A stretch of 64,000 nt of DNA from Pseudobdellovibrionaceae bacterium (GCA_030158485.1 JAOASS010000022.1:31870-95869); one strand, 5' to 3'. Counted from the stretch's first letter, positions 35,509-44,454 are shown. Numbers and translations: made by a program. Notes: generated from the letters alone by a model not told the origin.

Positions 35509-36885
35509 TCATTCAGTCGAATCATCCCCGCGCACAACAAAGGGCGCGGCAAGTGGAACCATTTTTTTTATTCCTAAATTGAGATTGCCAAACAATACGG
35601 CACCTCCGCCCATAACAATGCCAGATTTGATATCACTGGCAATTTCATCAGCCGCACGGAATGAGCAAAGTGAAGTTTCTTTTGAAGATTGATTAACGGA
35701 TTTTGACATCATTAAATTGGCACACATTTTTGAATAGGCGCTATATCTTTGAAAGTTTTCTGGTGACTGTGAACTAGAAAAAAGTGCGGTGGAAGTCATT
35801 ATCTTTCCCAATGCAGTTTTAGCAGAACTGATAAGAGGTCCCCCCAAAAGCATTGAATAGAGACCTGCCAACATGGGTACGGTCTCGTAGCGTGTGACAA
35901 GATTTTGATGAATTCCGCGGATCAACTGACAAGCATCACCTTTTTTTTCAAGAGGCAACTTTTCAATTGCTGCAATAATGTGAGGCAAAAGCAGCGTGAT
36001 ATCTTGGCTTGGATTTTTTTTAAACTCAGCTATATCGATTTTAGACTGTTGCCCTAGTTGAGTAAAAGCCATTTGGATTGATTCGGGATTGGGTTCATCA
36101 CTAAAAAACGTGAGAATGGGTGCAGATGAAAGGTAGAGGTCATATTTTTTAAGAGCATCCTCTGAAGAGTATATTTGACTTTTTTTCGTGAGCTCTTCTT
36201 TTTGTTCATTGGGTATGGGAGCAAGCTCTGAAGCAGAATTTTTTTTCCAAGTTGTTGAAATGAAGCTGCTCATAAAATCAATTCCAAAAGATTTATCGTG
36301 GGGAATCTTTTGATTTATTTGTAATTTATTTTTTGCAATTGCTAAATATTGACGCATTTCATGAAAACGCATTTTTAATTCTGGGATAAAGCTTTCCACA
36401 AAACCAGCACAGAGTACCGGGCTTTTACTTTGCTTGCTAAATTCTTGAGTATCTGATTTTGACCACTTGCTAAAATCAATTCGATTTTTTTTTGTAAAAT
36501 GACTTAATTCTTTTGAGCAAGTCTGACCGATTTCAATCATTTTATTTTGATTTTCAAAAACTTGGGAAACTGAAGCCGTTGCGGACTTTAGAATATCTTT
36601 TAAAAGAAAAGGAGCTTGTAAGTTTTTAGGTTTTACTAAAAAAGGTGAACACAAATCAGCTGGCTTCGCATTTTTTAAAGATTCAATTTTAGAAACGAAA
36701 GACCCGACGCTGTCATAGGTTCCTGGAAATAGCCCGTTATCAAAAAGGGCCTGTAATTCATTGCGATCAATATTTGATTTGGTACCCTTGCAGTATGTCT
36801 CAAATTCAGACATCGCATCAGGTGTTACGGCAAATGGAGTCATTGGAATGAAAAAAGTAAAGAGAAGCGGAATGCAGACTTTCAT
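35509..36885 (-). CDS. exported hypothetical protein
   Basis: 458 aa with a short signal peptide (MKVCIPLLFTFFIPMTPFA). Mostly helical after that; no motif or family recognised. There is a Cys-rich tail (SAYSKMCANLMMSK, LCSFRAADEIA). SMLLGGPLISSAKTAL and IVMGGGAVLFGNLNLGIKKM could be re-entrant or amphipathic segments. Convergent with the DUF3015 gene (17 bp apart). Confidence 0.6.
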   Translation of the reverse strand: MKVCIPLLFTFFIPMTPFAVTPDAMSEFETYCKGTKSNIDRNELQALFDNGLFPGTYDSVGSFVSKIESLKNAKPADLCSPFLVKPKNLQAPFLLKDILKSATASVSQVFENQNKMIEIGQTCSKELSHFTKKNRIDFSKWSKSDTQEFSKQSKSPVLCAGFVESFIPELKMRFHEMRQYLAIAKNKLQINQKIPHDKSFGIDFMSSFISTTWKKNSASELAPIPNEQKEELTKKSQIYSSEDALKKYDLYLSSAPILTFFSDEPNPESIQMAFTQLGQQSKIDIAEFKKNPSQDITLLLPHIIAAIEKLPLEKKGDACQLIRGIHQNLVTRYETVPMLAGLYSMLLGGPLISSAKTALGKIMTSTALFSSSQSPENFQRYSAYSKMCANLMMSKSVNQSSKETSLCSFRAADEIASDIKSGIVMGGGAVLFGNLNLGIKKMVPLAAPFVVRGDDSTE

Positions 36886-37114
36886 AATATAAAGAGTAAT
36901 TGAATTTTACTTTTTATAAGATCTCAAAATGAGACACTGACTTTTATTAGGCCAAGAGTCTGGCTTTAAATCGGCACTTCATCATGACGGTTGAGCAAGT
37001 TTTTTACAGATTCAAATTCACCAGTTTTGAATGCAGTTCATTTTGTTTTCTTTTGAAACGATTTTATTCATTGGCATAGTCTTGCAAAGATAGGTGTTAA
37101 GGGAGAACTTAATT

Positions 37115-37684
37115 ATGTATCAAAATTATAGCCTCAAAAAATCAATCCTCGCGGCAAGCTTGTTTGCTTTAACTATTTCAGCGGGTAGTGTTGCTTCTGC
37201 ATGGCCTGGGTCGGAATCTGAAGCCCGGAATATCGAGATTCAATCAACGCAAGAAAGATTTGACCTGCGAGAAAAGCGCGAGCAGCTTGGCGCAATCCGT
37301 GCCAAAGAAGAACAGGTCAGAGTTGCAGTTCTACGCTCTGAGGCTTATCGTCTATCTGAAGAGGGCGATTCTAAACAAATTCGAAAGTTTATTAAAGCTC
37401 ACGGTCATGAGCATTTTATGACAGACCAGCATTTAATCAGATCCTTAAATAAAGCTTTAGATCGTCGTGACTTGAGAGGCGCATCGCAATTCAAAAGCGG
37501 TAAAGGTAAGTACTTCGGTCTAGCGGCAATGGTTGGTGGACTTGTAGCTTTAGGTTCTCATAATGATGCAAGCGCAATTGAAAAACATAACTCAACAGAA
37601 GCTTTAGTCGCAGATTCAGCCGTTAAACAAGACGTAGGTACGGCACAGTCTTTTGCGGATTTTGGTTCAGACAACAAAAAATAA
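37115..37684 (+). CDS. exported hypothetical protein
   Basis: About 189 aa from the ATG at 37115 (GGGAG upstream). Signal peptide MYQNYSLKKSILAASLFALT...SAW. The mature part is highly charged and helical (ERFDLREKREQLGAIRAKEE), followed near the C-terminus by a hydrophobic segment (GLAAMVGGLVALGS), so it may be anchored. No family recognised. A strong terminator follows. Confidence 0.6.
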   Translation: MYQNYSLKKSILAASLFALTISAGSVASAWPGSESEARNIEIQSTQERFDLREKREQLGAIRAKEEQVRVAVLRSEAYRLSEEGDSKQIRKFIKAHGHEHFMTDQHLIRSLNKALDRRDLRGASQFKSGKGKYFGLAAMVGGLVALGSHNDASAIEKHNSTEALVADSAVKQDVGTAQSFADFGSDNKK

Positions 37685-37715
37685 AGAGAATGCTCAAAAA
37701 TAAGTGAATTGATTT

Positions 37716-37750
37716 TACAAAGCAGAACCAGTTAACGGTTCTGCTTTGTA
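37716..37750. terminator. bidirectional intrinsic terminator
   Basis: TACAAAGCAGAACC (37716-37729), loop AGTTAAC, GGTTCTGCTTTGTA (37737-37750): a 14-bp perfect stem with seven-base loop between convergent genes ending at 37684 (+) and 37755 (-). The T-tract is short on both sides, but the stem is strong and well placed. Confidence 0.75.
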
Positions 37751-37754
37751 CTAT

Positions 37755-38672
37755 TTAAATTCCGTAGAAATCAAATAGTCTATGCACCAATGGAAAATCT
37801 TCGATCAAATCAAGTGGATCTTCAGGTAGATAAAGTATTTCTTCTTTAAATTTTTTATCAATTTTTGCTAACTTTTTTCCGGCTGTTTTCCAGTATCGAT
37901 CTTGCCAAAGAGGATTCGTAACTCGTGTAAAAAGCTCATTTATTTCTAGGCCTCGCTTAACAGCTAACTTATTAATTTTTTTCTGACCTGGTAGCATGTA
38001 GTTGACGGCATTCAAGATATCGTCATAGTGAATTGTTTCAAGCGCGAAATAGGTCGTCGAAAAAAGAGCAAGTAAATATTGACGATAGTCTTCTTGGTTT
38101 TTTCCAATTACAGTTAAGTGCTCGCCACCGGAGCGATAAATCACTTTCATTTTTTCAAATACAGAAGATAAGTCTTTTCCAAGCTCATCGCCTAAAGCCA
38201 GATCGAGCGTGACAACTAAACTTTCGGCAAAATTGAGATAGCGAAATAAATCGCTTCTATTTTCTGGAGCAGGTGGCAGTAGGCGCCAGACAATACGGTG
38301 ATTTTGTTCATGAAATAATGAGATTTCATTAAATCTGGTCAATGCTTCTATTTCTAATTCGGGGTCAGAAACTTCATGAAAATAATTTTTAAACCAAACT
38401 AACTCTGTAAATGACGGTGTAAAATTAATTTCATCTTTAAAGAGATCCTGCGCGCTGAGAGCTCGCATGGTCGAGCATACTTTTGCTGAATATGACCCGC
38501 CCAATGACAGGTATTGCTTTCGACTCAGCCGATAGATTGAACTTAAGCTAAGTAATTGATGATCAAAGGGATATTCCGGAAGTAAAAGTTTCCTGTATTT
38601 TTTTAATGTCGGAATCTGACAAAGAAAATCAACATCTTTAAGAAAACTTTTAACTTCTGGAGTTGTTGGCAT
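37755..38672 (-). CDS. hypothetical protein with an HEQNH (HExxH-like) motif
   Basis: 305 aa, no signal peptide, mainly helical, no family recognised. Residues around 145-155 read ISLFHEQNHRIVWRLLP, which fits the zinc-binding HExxH pattern, and an acidic helix follows (LNFAESLVVTLDLALGDELG). That is not enough to call a protease, but it is worth modelling. Its ATG is 10 bp downstream of a 36-codon gene for a lysine-rich peptide on the same strand, with a small hairpin between. Confidence 0.6.
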   Translation of the reverse strand: MPTTPEVKSFLKDVDFLCQIPTLKKYRKLLLPEYPFDHQLLSLSSIYRLSRKQYLSLGGSYSAKVCSTMRALSAQDLFKDEINFTPSFTELVWFKNYFHEVSDPELEIEALTRFNEISLFHEQNHRIVWRLLPPAPENRSDLFRYLNFAESLVVTLDLALGDELGKDLSSVFEKMKVIYRSGGEHLTVIGKNQEDYRQYLLALFSTTYFALETIHYDDILNAVNYMLPGQKKINKLAVKRGLEINELFTRVTNPLWQDRYWKTAGKKLAKIDKKFKEEILYLPEDPLDLIEDFPLVHRLFDFYGI

Positions 38673-38682
38673 GCAAGTCTAA

Positions 38683-38793
38683 TTAGTTAGACTTATTTTT
38701 AGCTTTTTCTTTTTTCTTATCCTGCTTTTCTTTTGTTGTCAGCTTGGGTTTGCCTTTACCTTCTTTGTTTTTTTCTCCGCCTTTTGATGCCAT
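38683..38793 (-). CDS. 36-residue lysine-rich small protein
   Basis: ATG at 38793 with GGAG six bases upstream (GGAGACCCCAATG region), reading MASKGGEKNKEGKGKPKLTT then a run of Lys/Glu to AKNKSN and TAA at 38683. About 40% of residues are lysine. It may bind nucleic acid or membrane phosphate; function unknown. Immediately downstream on the strand comes the 305-aa gene. An 8-bp inverted repeat AAGTCTAA-TTAG-TTAGACTT (38675-38694) spans its stop codon. Confidence 0.55.
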   Translation of the reverse strand: MASKGGEKNKEGKGKPKLTTKEKQDKKKEKAKNKSN

Positions 38794-38840
38794 TGGGGTC
38801 TCCTATTTTAATAATTGAATTGATTGGAATATTATTTAAC

Positions 38841-39404
38841 TTATTGCTGAGCTAAAAATTGCGAACTGAAAGAATGGGTATCAAGTAGTAGAACTTTTTC
38901 TTCCACAACATCGCCTTTATGATCAAAAGTTTTTGCAACGGGAATAGTTGTAATATTTCTGACGCGCGACCTGAGTTGGCCATCTATAATTAGATCAATC
39001 TCACCAGAAATGGTTTCATTCATCATCACAATTTTATGAACAGAGTTATCGGCATTTAAAATTTTAATAGTTGAATTCTTTAAGTTAGTGCCGGGTACAA
39101 TTTTATGTTCAACTTGGTAGACCTTATCAGCGTCTTTAAATTCGTACTTACCTTCTGAAACTTTTCCTTGCCAGAAATCCATTGTATTGAAAACAACAGT
39201 ATCAATTAAAAGTGTTACTCCGAACACAACAGTTGTGAGGATGTAAAGAACGATACGAATTATAATGTTCTGTGAGTTTACCCAGCTTGCATATTTTCGC
39301 GTCAATTTGTAACCACCCGATGCGCAGCCTGTTGTAACTGCCATAACAAGGCATGCAGCAAGTGAACCAAAGTAAAATAAAGTACGAGTCCAAAACTTAT
39401 TCAT
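38841..39404 (-). CDS. DUF3332 family lipoprotein
   Basis: 187 aa. Signal/lipobox segment FGSLAACLVMAVTTGCASGG (Cys27) then YKLTRKYASWVNSQN and the hydrophobic stretch RIVLYILTTVVFGVTLLIDT followed by VVFNTMDFWQGK, the pattern of DUF3332 (an acidic/aromatic motif near the second membrane segment). Expected to be a membrane-anchored envelope protein; function unknown. Separated by about 50 bp from the small lysine-rich gene. Confidence 0.75.
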   Translation of the reverse strand: MNKFWTRTLFYFGSLAACLVMAVTTGCASGGYKLTRKYASWVNSQNIIIRIVLYILTTVVFGVTLLIDTVVFNTMDFWQGKVSEGKYEFKDADKVYQVEHKIVPGTNLKNSTIKILNADNSVHKIVMMNETISGEIDLIIDGQLRSRVRNITTIPVAKTFDHKGDVVEEKVLLLDTHSFSSQFLAQQ

Positions 39405-39581
39405 GAAAATCCTCTTTCGAATTTAAATAATTTAAAAAACACAATCTGAACGCTCTTAGTTCATCATGAAGGTTATTTTATGTAAATGAATTGAGATTTG
39501 TTCTAACCCAGAAGTCTAGTCGATATTTTAAATGAAAATTTACAGACTTTTATTTTTTTGTAACTGTGCTAAAGTCAGGCC

Positions 39582-40001
39582 ATGAAAAAACATTTTATCA
39601 GCTTTAGCGCAGGGTTTCTTTCGACTTTAATTTTTCATCAAGGAGTCATGGGGCTTATGTACATGGCGGGGATTGCTCCCATCATGCCGTATAACATCAA
39701 CCCAACAGATCCCCTGGGTGTGCCATCGGTCTTATCGCTGGCTTTTTTTGGTGGAATTTGGGGGATTTTAGTTGGATTTTTTATTGAAAATAATGTTCCA
39801 AAAAAGTTTTGGTCAAAAGCGATTATATTCGGTTCAATAGGTCCCACTGCTGTTGCATTTTTAGTGGTCTTTCCAATAAAAGGAATTGCAATCAATCCGA
39901 TCTTTATTCCTTTCGGACTTTTTTTGAACGCGGTATGGGGCTTAGGCTTAGGTCTTTTTATTAAATTAGCTTCAAGATTTGATAAATCAAAAAAAACTTA
40001 A
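39582..40001 (+). CDS. small multi-pass membrane protein
   Basis: 139 aa with about four hydrophobic segments: FISFSAGFLSTLIFHQGVMG, VLSLAFFGGIWGILVGFF, KAIIFGSIGPTAVAFLVVF and FIPFGLFLNAVWGLGLGLFI. No known family. No signal for enzyme function. Converges on slyX with 4 bp between stops. Confidence 0.65.
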   Translation: MKKHFISFSAGFLSTLIFHQGVMGLMYMAGIAPIMPYNINPTDPLGVPSVLSLAFFGGIWGILVGFFIENNVPKKFWSKAIIFGSIGPTAVAFLVVFPIKGIAINPIFIPFGLFLNAVWGLGLGLFIKLASRFDKSKKT

Positions 40002-40005
40002 ATTA

Positions 40006-40215
40006 TTAATAGTGGGGTGGCTTTTGATCGGCAGGCCCTAAAATATCTTGCGTAGACTTTTCTAGTACTTTGTACTGTTTAATAAAAGCCGTCAGCGTTT
40101 TTTGTATTTGATCAATAGCAAGCTGCTGTTGGTAAAGAACCGTGTTTAGTTCTTCAATAAGGGCTTCTTGGTGGGCTACTTTTGTTTCAATATGAATAAA
40201 TCGCTCTTCAATCAT
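40006..40215 (-). CDS. slyX: SlyX family protein
   Basis: 69 aa: a short coiled coil (ERFIHIETKVAHQEALIEEL and LYQQQLAIDQIQKTL) ending ...LGPADQKPPHY, which is close to the SlyX C-terminal signature. Function of SlyX is not settled; in E. coli slyX is next to slyD, as it nearly is here (RRM gene between). Downstream of the RRM gene on the same strand, with 6 bp between. Confidence 0.85.
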   Translation of the reverse strand: MIEERFIHIETKVAHQEALIEELNTVLYQQQLAIDQIQKTLTAFIKQYKVLEKSTQDILGPADQKPPHY

Positions 40216-40221
40216 CTGGAT

Positions 40222-40521
40222 TTATGTCCGCGCAGATTGTTTCAATTTCTTCTTAGAAACTGTTGGAATTGGAATATGAGGCCTATCTTCTGTAACGACA
40301 AGAACCGTTCCGTATTTTTTTTGGCCATTGAAGCGGTCAATTCCGTCCAAAGCTTCCTGGCGCGTGCTCATTTCAACGTAACCGACTCGATAGTCGTTAC
40401 CACGAGCCGATTTAACTTCTACAGAAGCATTTACGACTTCTCCAACAGAGCTGAACATGTCGTTTAAAATGGCAGAATCAACAAGAACGTCCAAATTTTG
40501 AATGTAAAGTTTTTTACCCAA
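40222..40521 (-). CDS. RRM-type RNA-binding protein
   Basis: 99 aa from a TTG at 40521 with AGGAGG four bases upstream; this gives GKKLYIQNLDVLVDSAILND, matching the start of the other RRM protein (MGKKVYVGNL) in this window, so it is preferred over the ATG at 40542. RNP2 is LYIQNL and RNP1-like residues are YRVGYVEM; only one RRM and a short basic tail (SKKKLKQSART), without the Gly-rich tail of the second protein. Probably binds RNA, possibly in cold or stress response. Confidence 0.82.
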   Translation of the reverse strand: MGKKLYIQNLDVLVDSAILNDMFSSVGEVVNASVEVKSARGNDYRVGYVEMSTRQEALDGIDRFNGQKKYGTVLVVTEDRPHIPIPTVSKKKLKQSART

Positions 40522-40647
40522 AGAGCCTCCTGAAATGGACAATCACATCTAAAAGTGAACAAAGCTTAAGCTCGGTTTTCAGAGTGAATGAAGTTCTATA
40601 ACTGAGTGATACTCTACCACAAAATGGGGATTCTACCTATACTTGAT

Positions 40648-41127
40648 TTAATGAAATACAGGTCCCAGATCGCCAGAGTTCGCTATGGGAACTTCGTCCG
40701 GAGTGGCATCCCGCACTGATATGGCTTCAATTTCGAAAATCAGATCCTGTCCAGCTAAAGGATGATTGCCATCCAATGTAATGGTTTCAGAATTGATTTC
40801 AGTAACCCTGAATAATTTCTTTCGCCCATCGACAGTCAGCGTAATCGGAAGTCTATTTTTTTTCACTTTACTGACAGTTGGAAAATCCTGTCGAGGCATG
40901 GTTAAAACCATTTCAGGGTCATAAAAACCGTAGGCTTGTGAAGCTTCTAATGTGATCTTACGTTTTTCCCCAGCTTTTAAGTTTTCTAAGCCTTTTGAAA
41001 GCGCAACAAGTTGATCGGCTTGAAGATTTTCTCCGCCAGTTAGGATATCGTGATTAAATGTTGAACTCATAATTTTGCCAAACTTATTTTTGACAGTGCA
41101 ATGAAATGAAATGATCTGAGCTTTCAT
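40648..41127 (-). CDS. slyD: SlyD-like FKBP-type peptidyl-prolyl isomerase
   Basis: 159 aa. Opens MKAQIISFHCTVKNKFGKIM and has the FKBP signature SKGLENLKAGEKRKITLEAS with AYGFYDPEMVLTMPRQDFPT; an insert-in-flap domain lies in the middle and the end is TLDGNHPLAGQDLIFEIEAI, diagnostic for SlyD. The His-rich metal tail of E. coli SlyD is mostly absent. Prolyl isomerase and chaperone role in the cytoplasm. Located upstream of the RRM gene and slyX. Confidence 0.88.
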   Translation of the reverse strand: MKAQIISFHCTVKNKFGKIMSSTFNHDILTGGENLQADQLVALSKGLENLKAGEKRKITLEASQAYGFYDPEMVLTMPRQDFPTVSKVKKNRLPITLTVDGRKKLFRVTEINSETITLDGNHPLAGQDLIFEIEAISVRDATPDEVPIANSGDLGPVFH

Positions 41128-41282
41128 AACAATTTCCTTTCGTGGAAATGGCCAATACAGTTCAAAGTCAGTTATATAAAAATAAACAATTGCGATTCAA
41201 AATACCTAGAACAGGACAGAAAAGAAGATCCGCGAACAGAATCTGAAGTCAGGATAGGGGCAAAACCGGAAGAAGGCGAGCA

Positions 41283-42197
41283 TTATCTGAGTTTAAAAAG
41301 AAACTGCATGCGTCGAAGTTCTGTTGGATTATTGTCAGAAAACCAGGGATTCATCGATAAATCCTTGTAAGCAAGCTCAAAAAAACTCTTTGCATCTTCA
41401 GTTCGCTGTAAAAGCTGAAGACATTCAGCAATCTCTAGAAAAACATAGCCGTTAACTCGACCCATGATACTTAAGTCGGTTTTAATTTGTGTCTGTACTT
41501 CGAGGGCTTCAGCGATTCGATTGAGTCCTCTGAGGGCTCGGCCAAGGCACCAACGAATCATATAGAGATCTGATGTTTCTCCGTTGATACGAGGTCTTGC
41601 CAAAGCTTTTTTAAAATTATCAAGAGCTTCATCAAACCTACGAAAATCAAAACAATGCCATCCATTTAGAACATAAACTTGAGAAAGCCACAGTTTACTT
41701 TGTTCGTCTGAAGCTTTTTCGGCTAAAACTAAAGCTTTTTGCAGCCATTCGTTTTGAGATTTTTTTGGCTGACATAAAGAAAGCATAATTGCGGCATCAA
41801 TCGCGAAGAAATTTTCTTTGTGCTCGGTTGCTAAAGTCCAGGCTTGATTGAAAGAGTTTTGAGCTTTTGCCGGATTTCGAGCCAGCCAAAGGTGACGCCC
41901 TTCTTCTAAAATTAATCGAATTTCAGTTTTGATTCGATCAGGCGTTTCTGGACAAGTTAAAAAAAGTGTACGGGCTTTATCTAAAGTGGCTTTTGCTTCA
42001 ATACTTTTTTCTTGAAGATTCTGCACCCTAGCCAATTGAGTGAGACTCTGAATATCTTGTGCTGCCCAAGTGACATCTGGATCTTGAGGCAATTGATGAC
42101 GAATCGTAGACTCTGTAACTGTGAGATCTTCAGAAGACCAAAAGCCATCAATATCAGGAAATTGTTTATAAAGATCTTGTACAGTTTGTGTGCGCAT
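41283..42197 (-). CDS. TPR-repeat hypothetical protein
   Basis: About 304 aa from the ATG at 42197. Helical throughout, with TPR-like pairs: NFKKALARPRING, LGRALRGLNRIAEALEVQTQ, IAECLQLLQRTEDAKSFFEL, plus earlier SFNQAWTLATEHKENFF. No catalytic motif. Probably a protein-protein interaction scaffold in the cytoplasm; partner unknown. Confidence 0.68.
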   Translation of the reverse strand: MRTQTVQDLYKQFPDIDGFWSSEDLTVTESTIRHQLPQDPDVTWAAQDIQSLTQLARVQNLQEKSIEAKATLDKARTLFLTCPETPDRIKTEIRLILEEGRHLWLARNPAKAQNSFNQAWTLATEHKENFFAIDAAIMLSLCQPKKSQNEWLQKALVLAEKASDEQSKLWLSQVYVLNGWHCFDFRRFDEALDNFKKALARPRINGETSDLYMIRWCLGRALRGLNRIAEALEVQTQIKTDLSIMGRVNGYVFLEIAECLQLLQRTEDAKSFFELAYKDLSMNPWFSDNNPTELRRMQFLFKLR

Positions 42198-42311
42198 CTT
42201 CTCAGTATACTCTGTTAGCATCCAATCAGCTAGTCATTTCAAACTGTTACGACCGCAGTTAAAGCGTGAATGACTTGAGGTGGAATGAGTCATATTTGAG
42301 CAATATCGAGT

Positions 42312-43244
42312 TTAAAAACTAAAAGTATCATAATGCTGTCGGCTGCCACCAACCCCTGATTTAAAGTGACTGATACCTTTTGCTTCGTCTGGCTTTAATC
42401 CGCCTAAGTCAAACAATTCAATACCGTTGGCTTTTAAGGTCAAAATGGCATTCCAAAGTAAATTGTAATGAGCATTCGCTTTGCGACCGTCTTCTGTATT
42501 CCAGCCAAATCGATAAGAAGCTGTTTTGCCATGTATGACAATGGCGACTCCGGCGATTGGGCGTTTTTTAACGTAGGCCCAAAGTAAAAAAGCATCTCCA
42601 GCTTGAAAAGCTGTAGAAAATTCTTCTTTTAAAAAAGCAGGAGTTGGGCCATGAAAGTTTTTTATTTTTTTATGTTGTACATAAAATTTTAAAAAAAGAT
42701 CCAATCTGCTTAAACTCACATCTTTAACAATTTCCAAAGAAAGTTTTTCTGATTTATTAAGAGAATTTCGCCACTTTTGCTTTAAATCAGATCTTAATTC
42801 ATCTGTGGATTTCTTTAAATCTAACCAGATTGTTAAAAAGTATTCTTTTCTTTTTTTAAAACCAATTTTTTCTAATAGAGATTGAGTTTCTTGATCGACT
42901 TCCCAACTGGGCATCCAGCGAAGTCTTTGAAAAATTTTATCAGGAAATTCAGTTTTAAAAGTTTCTGCAAATTCTAGAAAATGAGCTTGAGTGGGATTGG
43001 CGATGAGCCAAAGAGGTCCACGGAAAAGATTAACGATTTGAATAGGTCCTAATTTAATTTCTTGAACTGCCATGATTCCAATTTCGGCACCTTGTTTTTT
43101 AATAACGGCCAAGCGTGTTGTTTTATAATCTCGTTTGAAACAAGCTTGGGCATAAGGCCATGTCTGCATCCAATTGGCTTTCTGTGCTTTCATTAAAAGC
43201 GCTCGCCATTCACCAATCGTTTTTTTTGACCAATCAAATTCCAT
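42312..43244 (-). CDS. FemAB/BioF2-like GNAT-fold protein (peptidoglycan bridge or lipid-linked acyltransferase-like)
   Basis: About 310 aa from the ATG at 43244 (a TTG two codons upstream is unlikely). Two GNAT-like halves: WMQTWPYAQACFKRDYKTTR early on, and the C-terminal AHYNLLWNAILTLKANGIEL then FDLGGLKPDEAKGISHFKSG, the Fem/BioF2 signature. Such proteins add amino acids from tRNA to peptidoglycan or acylate cell-surface components. The substrate here is unknown. Confidence 0.7.
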   Translation of the reverse strand: MEFDWSKKTIGEWRALLMKAQKANWMQTWPYAQACFKRDYKTTRLAVIKKQGAEIGIMAVQEIKLGPIQIVNLFRGPLWLIANPTQAHFLEFAETFKTEFPDKIFQRLRWMPSWEVDQETQSLLEKIGFKKRKEYFLTIWLDLKKSTDELRSDLKQKWRNSLNKSEKLSLEIVKDVSLSRLDLFLKFYVQHKKIKNFHGPTPAFLKEEFSTAFQAGDAFLLWAYVKKRPIAGVAIVIHGKTASYRFGWNTEDGRKANAHYNLLWNAILTLKANGIELFDLGGLKPDEAKGISHFKSGVGGSRQHYDTFSF

Positions 43245-43360
43245 AATCAAATATTATCCTGGTTATGATTGTTCATGGAAAATAATATAATTGAAAGCTT
43301 TGCTGAAGCGCGAATAAAAATAGACATAGGAAGTCATCAAGATTTCAGATAAGACAAGTG

Positions 43361-43972
43361 ATGCATTTCGAAAAAAGAAAATCGACAATTTTAGAACTTG
43401 GATTTAAGCAAGAAGCCCTTCCAAAGTTGAAGCAGTTTATTGATTTATTGTGGTCCTCAAACGAAGAGCTTAATTTGATCAGCCGAAAAATGACTCAAGA
43501 AGAGTTGATTGATAACCACGTGATCGATTGCCTTCTGCCACTTCAATATTTTCCAACTAACATTAGAGTGGCCGCTGACTTTGGTTCAGGTGGGGGCTTG
43601 CCGGGTGTTCTTTATGCCATTCAGTTCCCAGAAGTATCATTTCAACTTTATGAAAAAAGTAAATTGAAACAAGAGTTTCTTAAGCGCTGCCAAATAATAG
43701 CACCTAATTTAATCATCAACGGAGAAATTCCACCTCGATTGGATCAAGTAGAAATTATCACGGCCCGTGCTTTTAAACCTTTAGATGTTATTTTGGAAGT
43801 CAGTCGTAGTTATTATGCAAGCGGCGGAAAATATTTTTTACTTAAAGCTCGCCAAGAAAAAATTGAAGAAGAGCTTCAAATGGCTCGTCAAAAGTTTAAA
43901 GATCTGAAAGTCAAAATTCATCCTTTGAGTTCGCCAGTACTTGAAGTAGAGCGACATTTAGTTTTAATTTAG
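43361..43972 (+). CDS. rsmG: 16S rRNA (guanine527-N7)-methyltransferase
   Basis: About 203 aa. The SAM loop AADFGSGGGLPGVLYAI and the late TARAFKPLDVILE are RsmG motifs; the helical N-terminus (LWSSNEELNLISRKMTQEEL, NHVIDCLLPLQ) is standard. Methylates G527 of 16S rRNA; its loss gives streptomycin resistance in many species. A GTG just upstream is an alternative start. A bidirectional terminator follows. Confidence 0.93.
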   Translation: MHFEKRKSTILELGFKQEALPKLKQFIDLLWSSNEELNLISRKMTQEELIDNHVIDCLLPLQYFPTNIRVAADFGSGGGLPGVLYAIQFPEVSFQLYEKSKLKQEFLKRCQIIAPNLIINGEIPPRLDQVEIITARAFKPLDVILEVSRSYYASGGKYFLLKARQEKIEEELQMARQKFKDLKVKIHPLSSPVLEVERHLVLI

Positions 43973-44022
43973 ATCAGATGAACATTTAAGTTTGTTGATT
44001 CAAAAGTAGTTTATGAGAAAAT

Positions 44023-44052
44023 AAAAAAGGGATTCTTTCGAATCCCTTTTTT
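44023..44052. terminator. bidirectional intrinsic terminator
   Basis: AAAAAAGGGATTC (44023-44035), loop TTTC, GAATCCCTTTTTT (44040-44052): a 13-bp perfect stem with an A-run and T-run, lying between rsmG (+) and the glycine-rich RRM gene (-). It works in both directions. Confidence 0.9.
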
Positions 44053-44079
44053 GAAATTATCTAATACTTGTGTGAGATC

Positions 44080-44454
44080 TTAGTAACGTGATCCGCCACC
44101 AGAGCGTCCACCACCAGAACGTCCGCCGCCGCCGAAGCCGCCGCCACCAGAACGTCCACCGCCACCACCACCGAAACCACCACGTCCGCCGCCGCCTTCG
44201 CGTGGAGCCATTGGTTTAGCTTCGCTAACATTTAATGAACGGCCCATTTGTTCTGTGCCATTTAATTTTTCGATAGCTGTTTGAGCTTCTGAATCGCTAG
44301 ACATTTCAACAAAAGCAAAACCTTTGCTGCGTCCAGAATCGCGATCCATAACAACACGTGCTGATTCAACAGTGCCGTAAGCTGCGAACATATCAGTTAA
44401 TGCCTGATCGTCCATTGAGTAAGATAAATTTCCAACGTATACTTTTTTGCCCAT
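44080..44454 (-). CDS. glycine-rich RRM RNA-binding protein
   Basis: 124 aa. One RRM at the N-terminus: RNP2 VYVGNL and RNP1 SKGFAFVEM, then a Gly/Arg/Ser tail (residues ~85-124) of GGGG, RGG and RSGGG units. This is the same architecture as the Rbp proteins of cyanobacteria and related single-RRM bacterial proteins. Likely an abundant RNA chaperone, often cold-regulated. AGGAGG lies five bases before the ATG. The tail codons are very G+C-rich compared with the neighbourhood. Confidence 0.9.
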   Translation of the reverse strand: MGKKVYVGNLSYSMDDQALTDMFAAYGTVESARVVMDRDSGRSKGFAFVEMSSDSEAQTAIEKLNGTEQMGRSLNVSEAKPMAPREGGGGRGGFGGGGGGRSGGGGFGGGGRSGGGRSGGGSRY

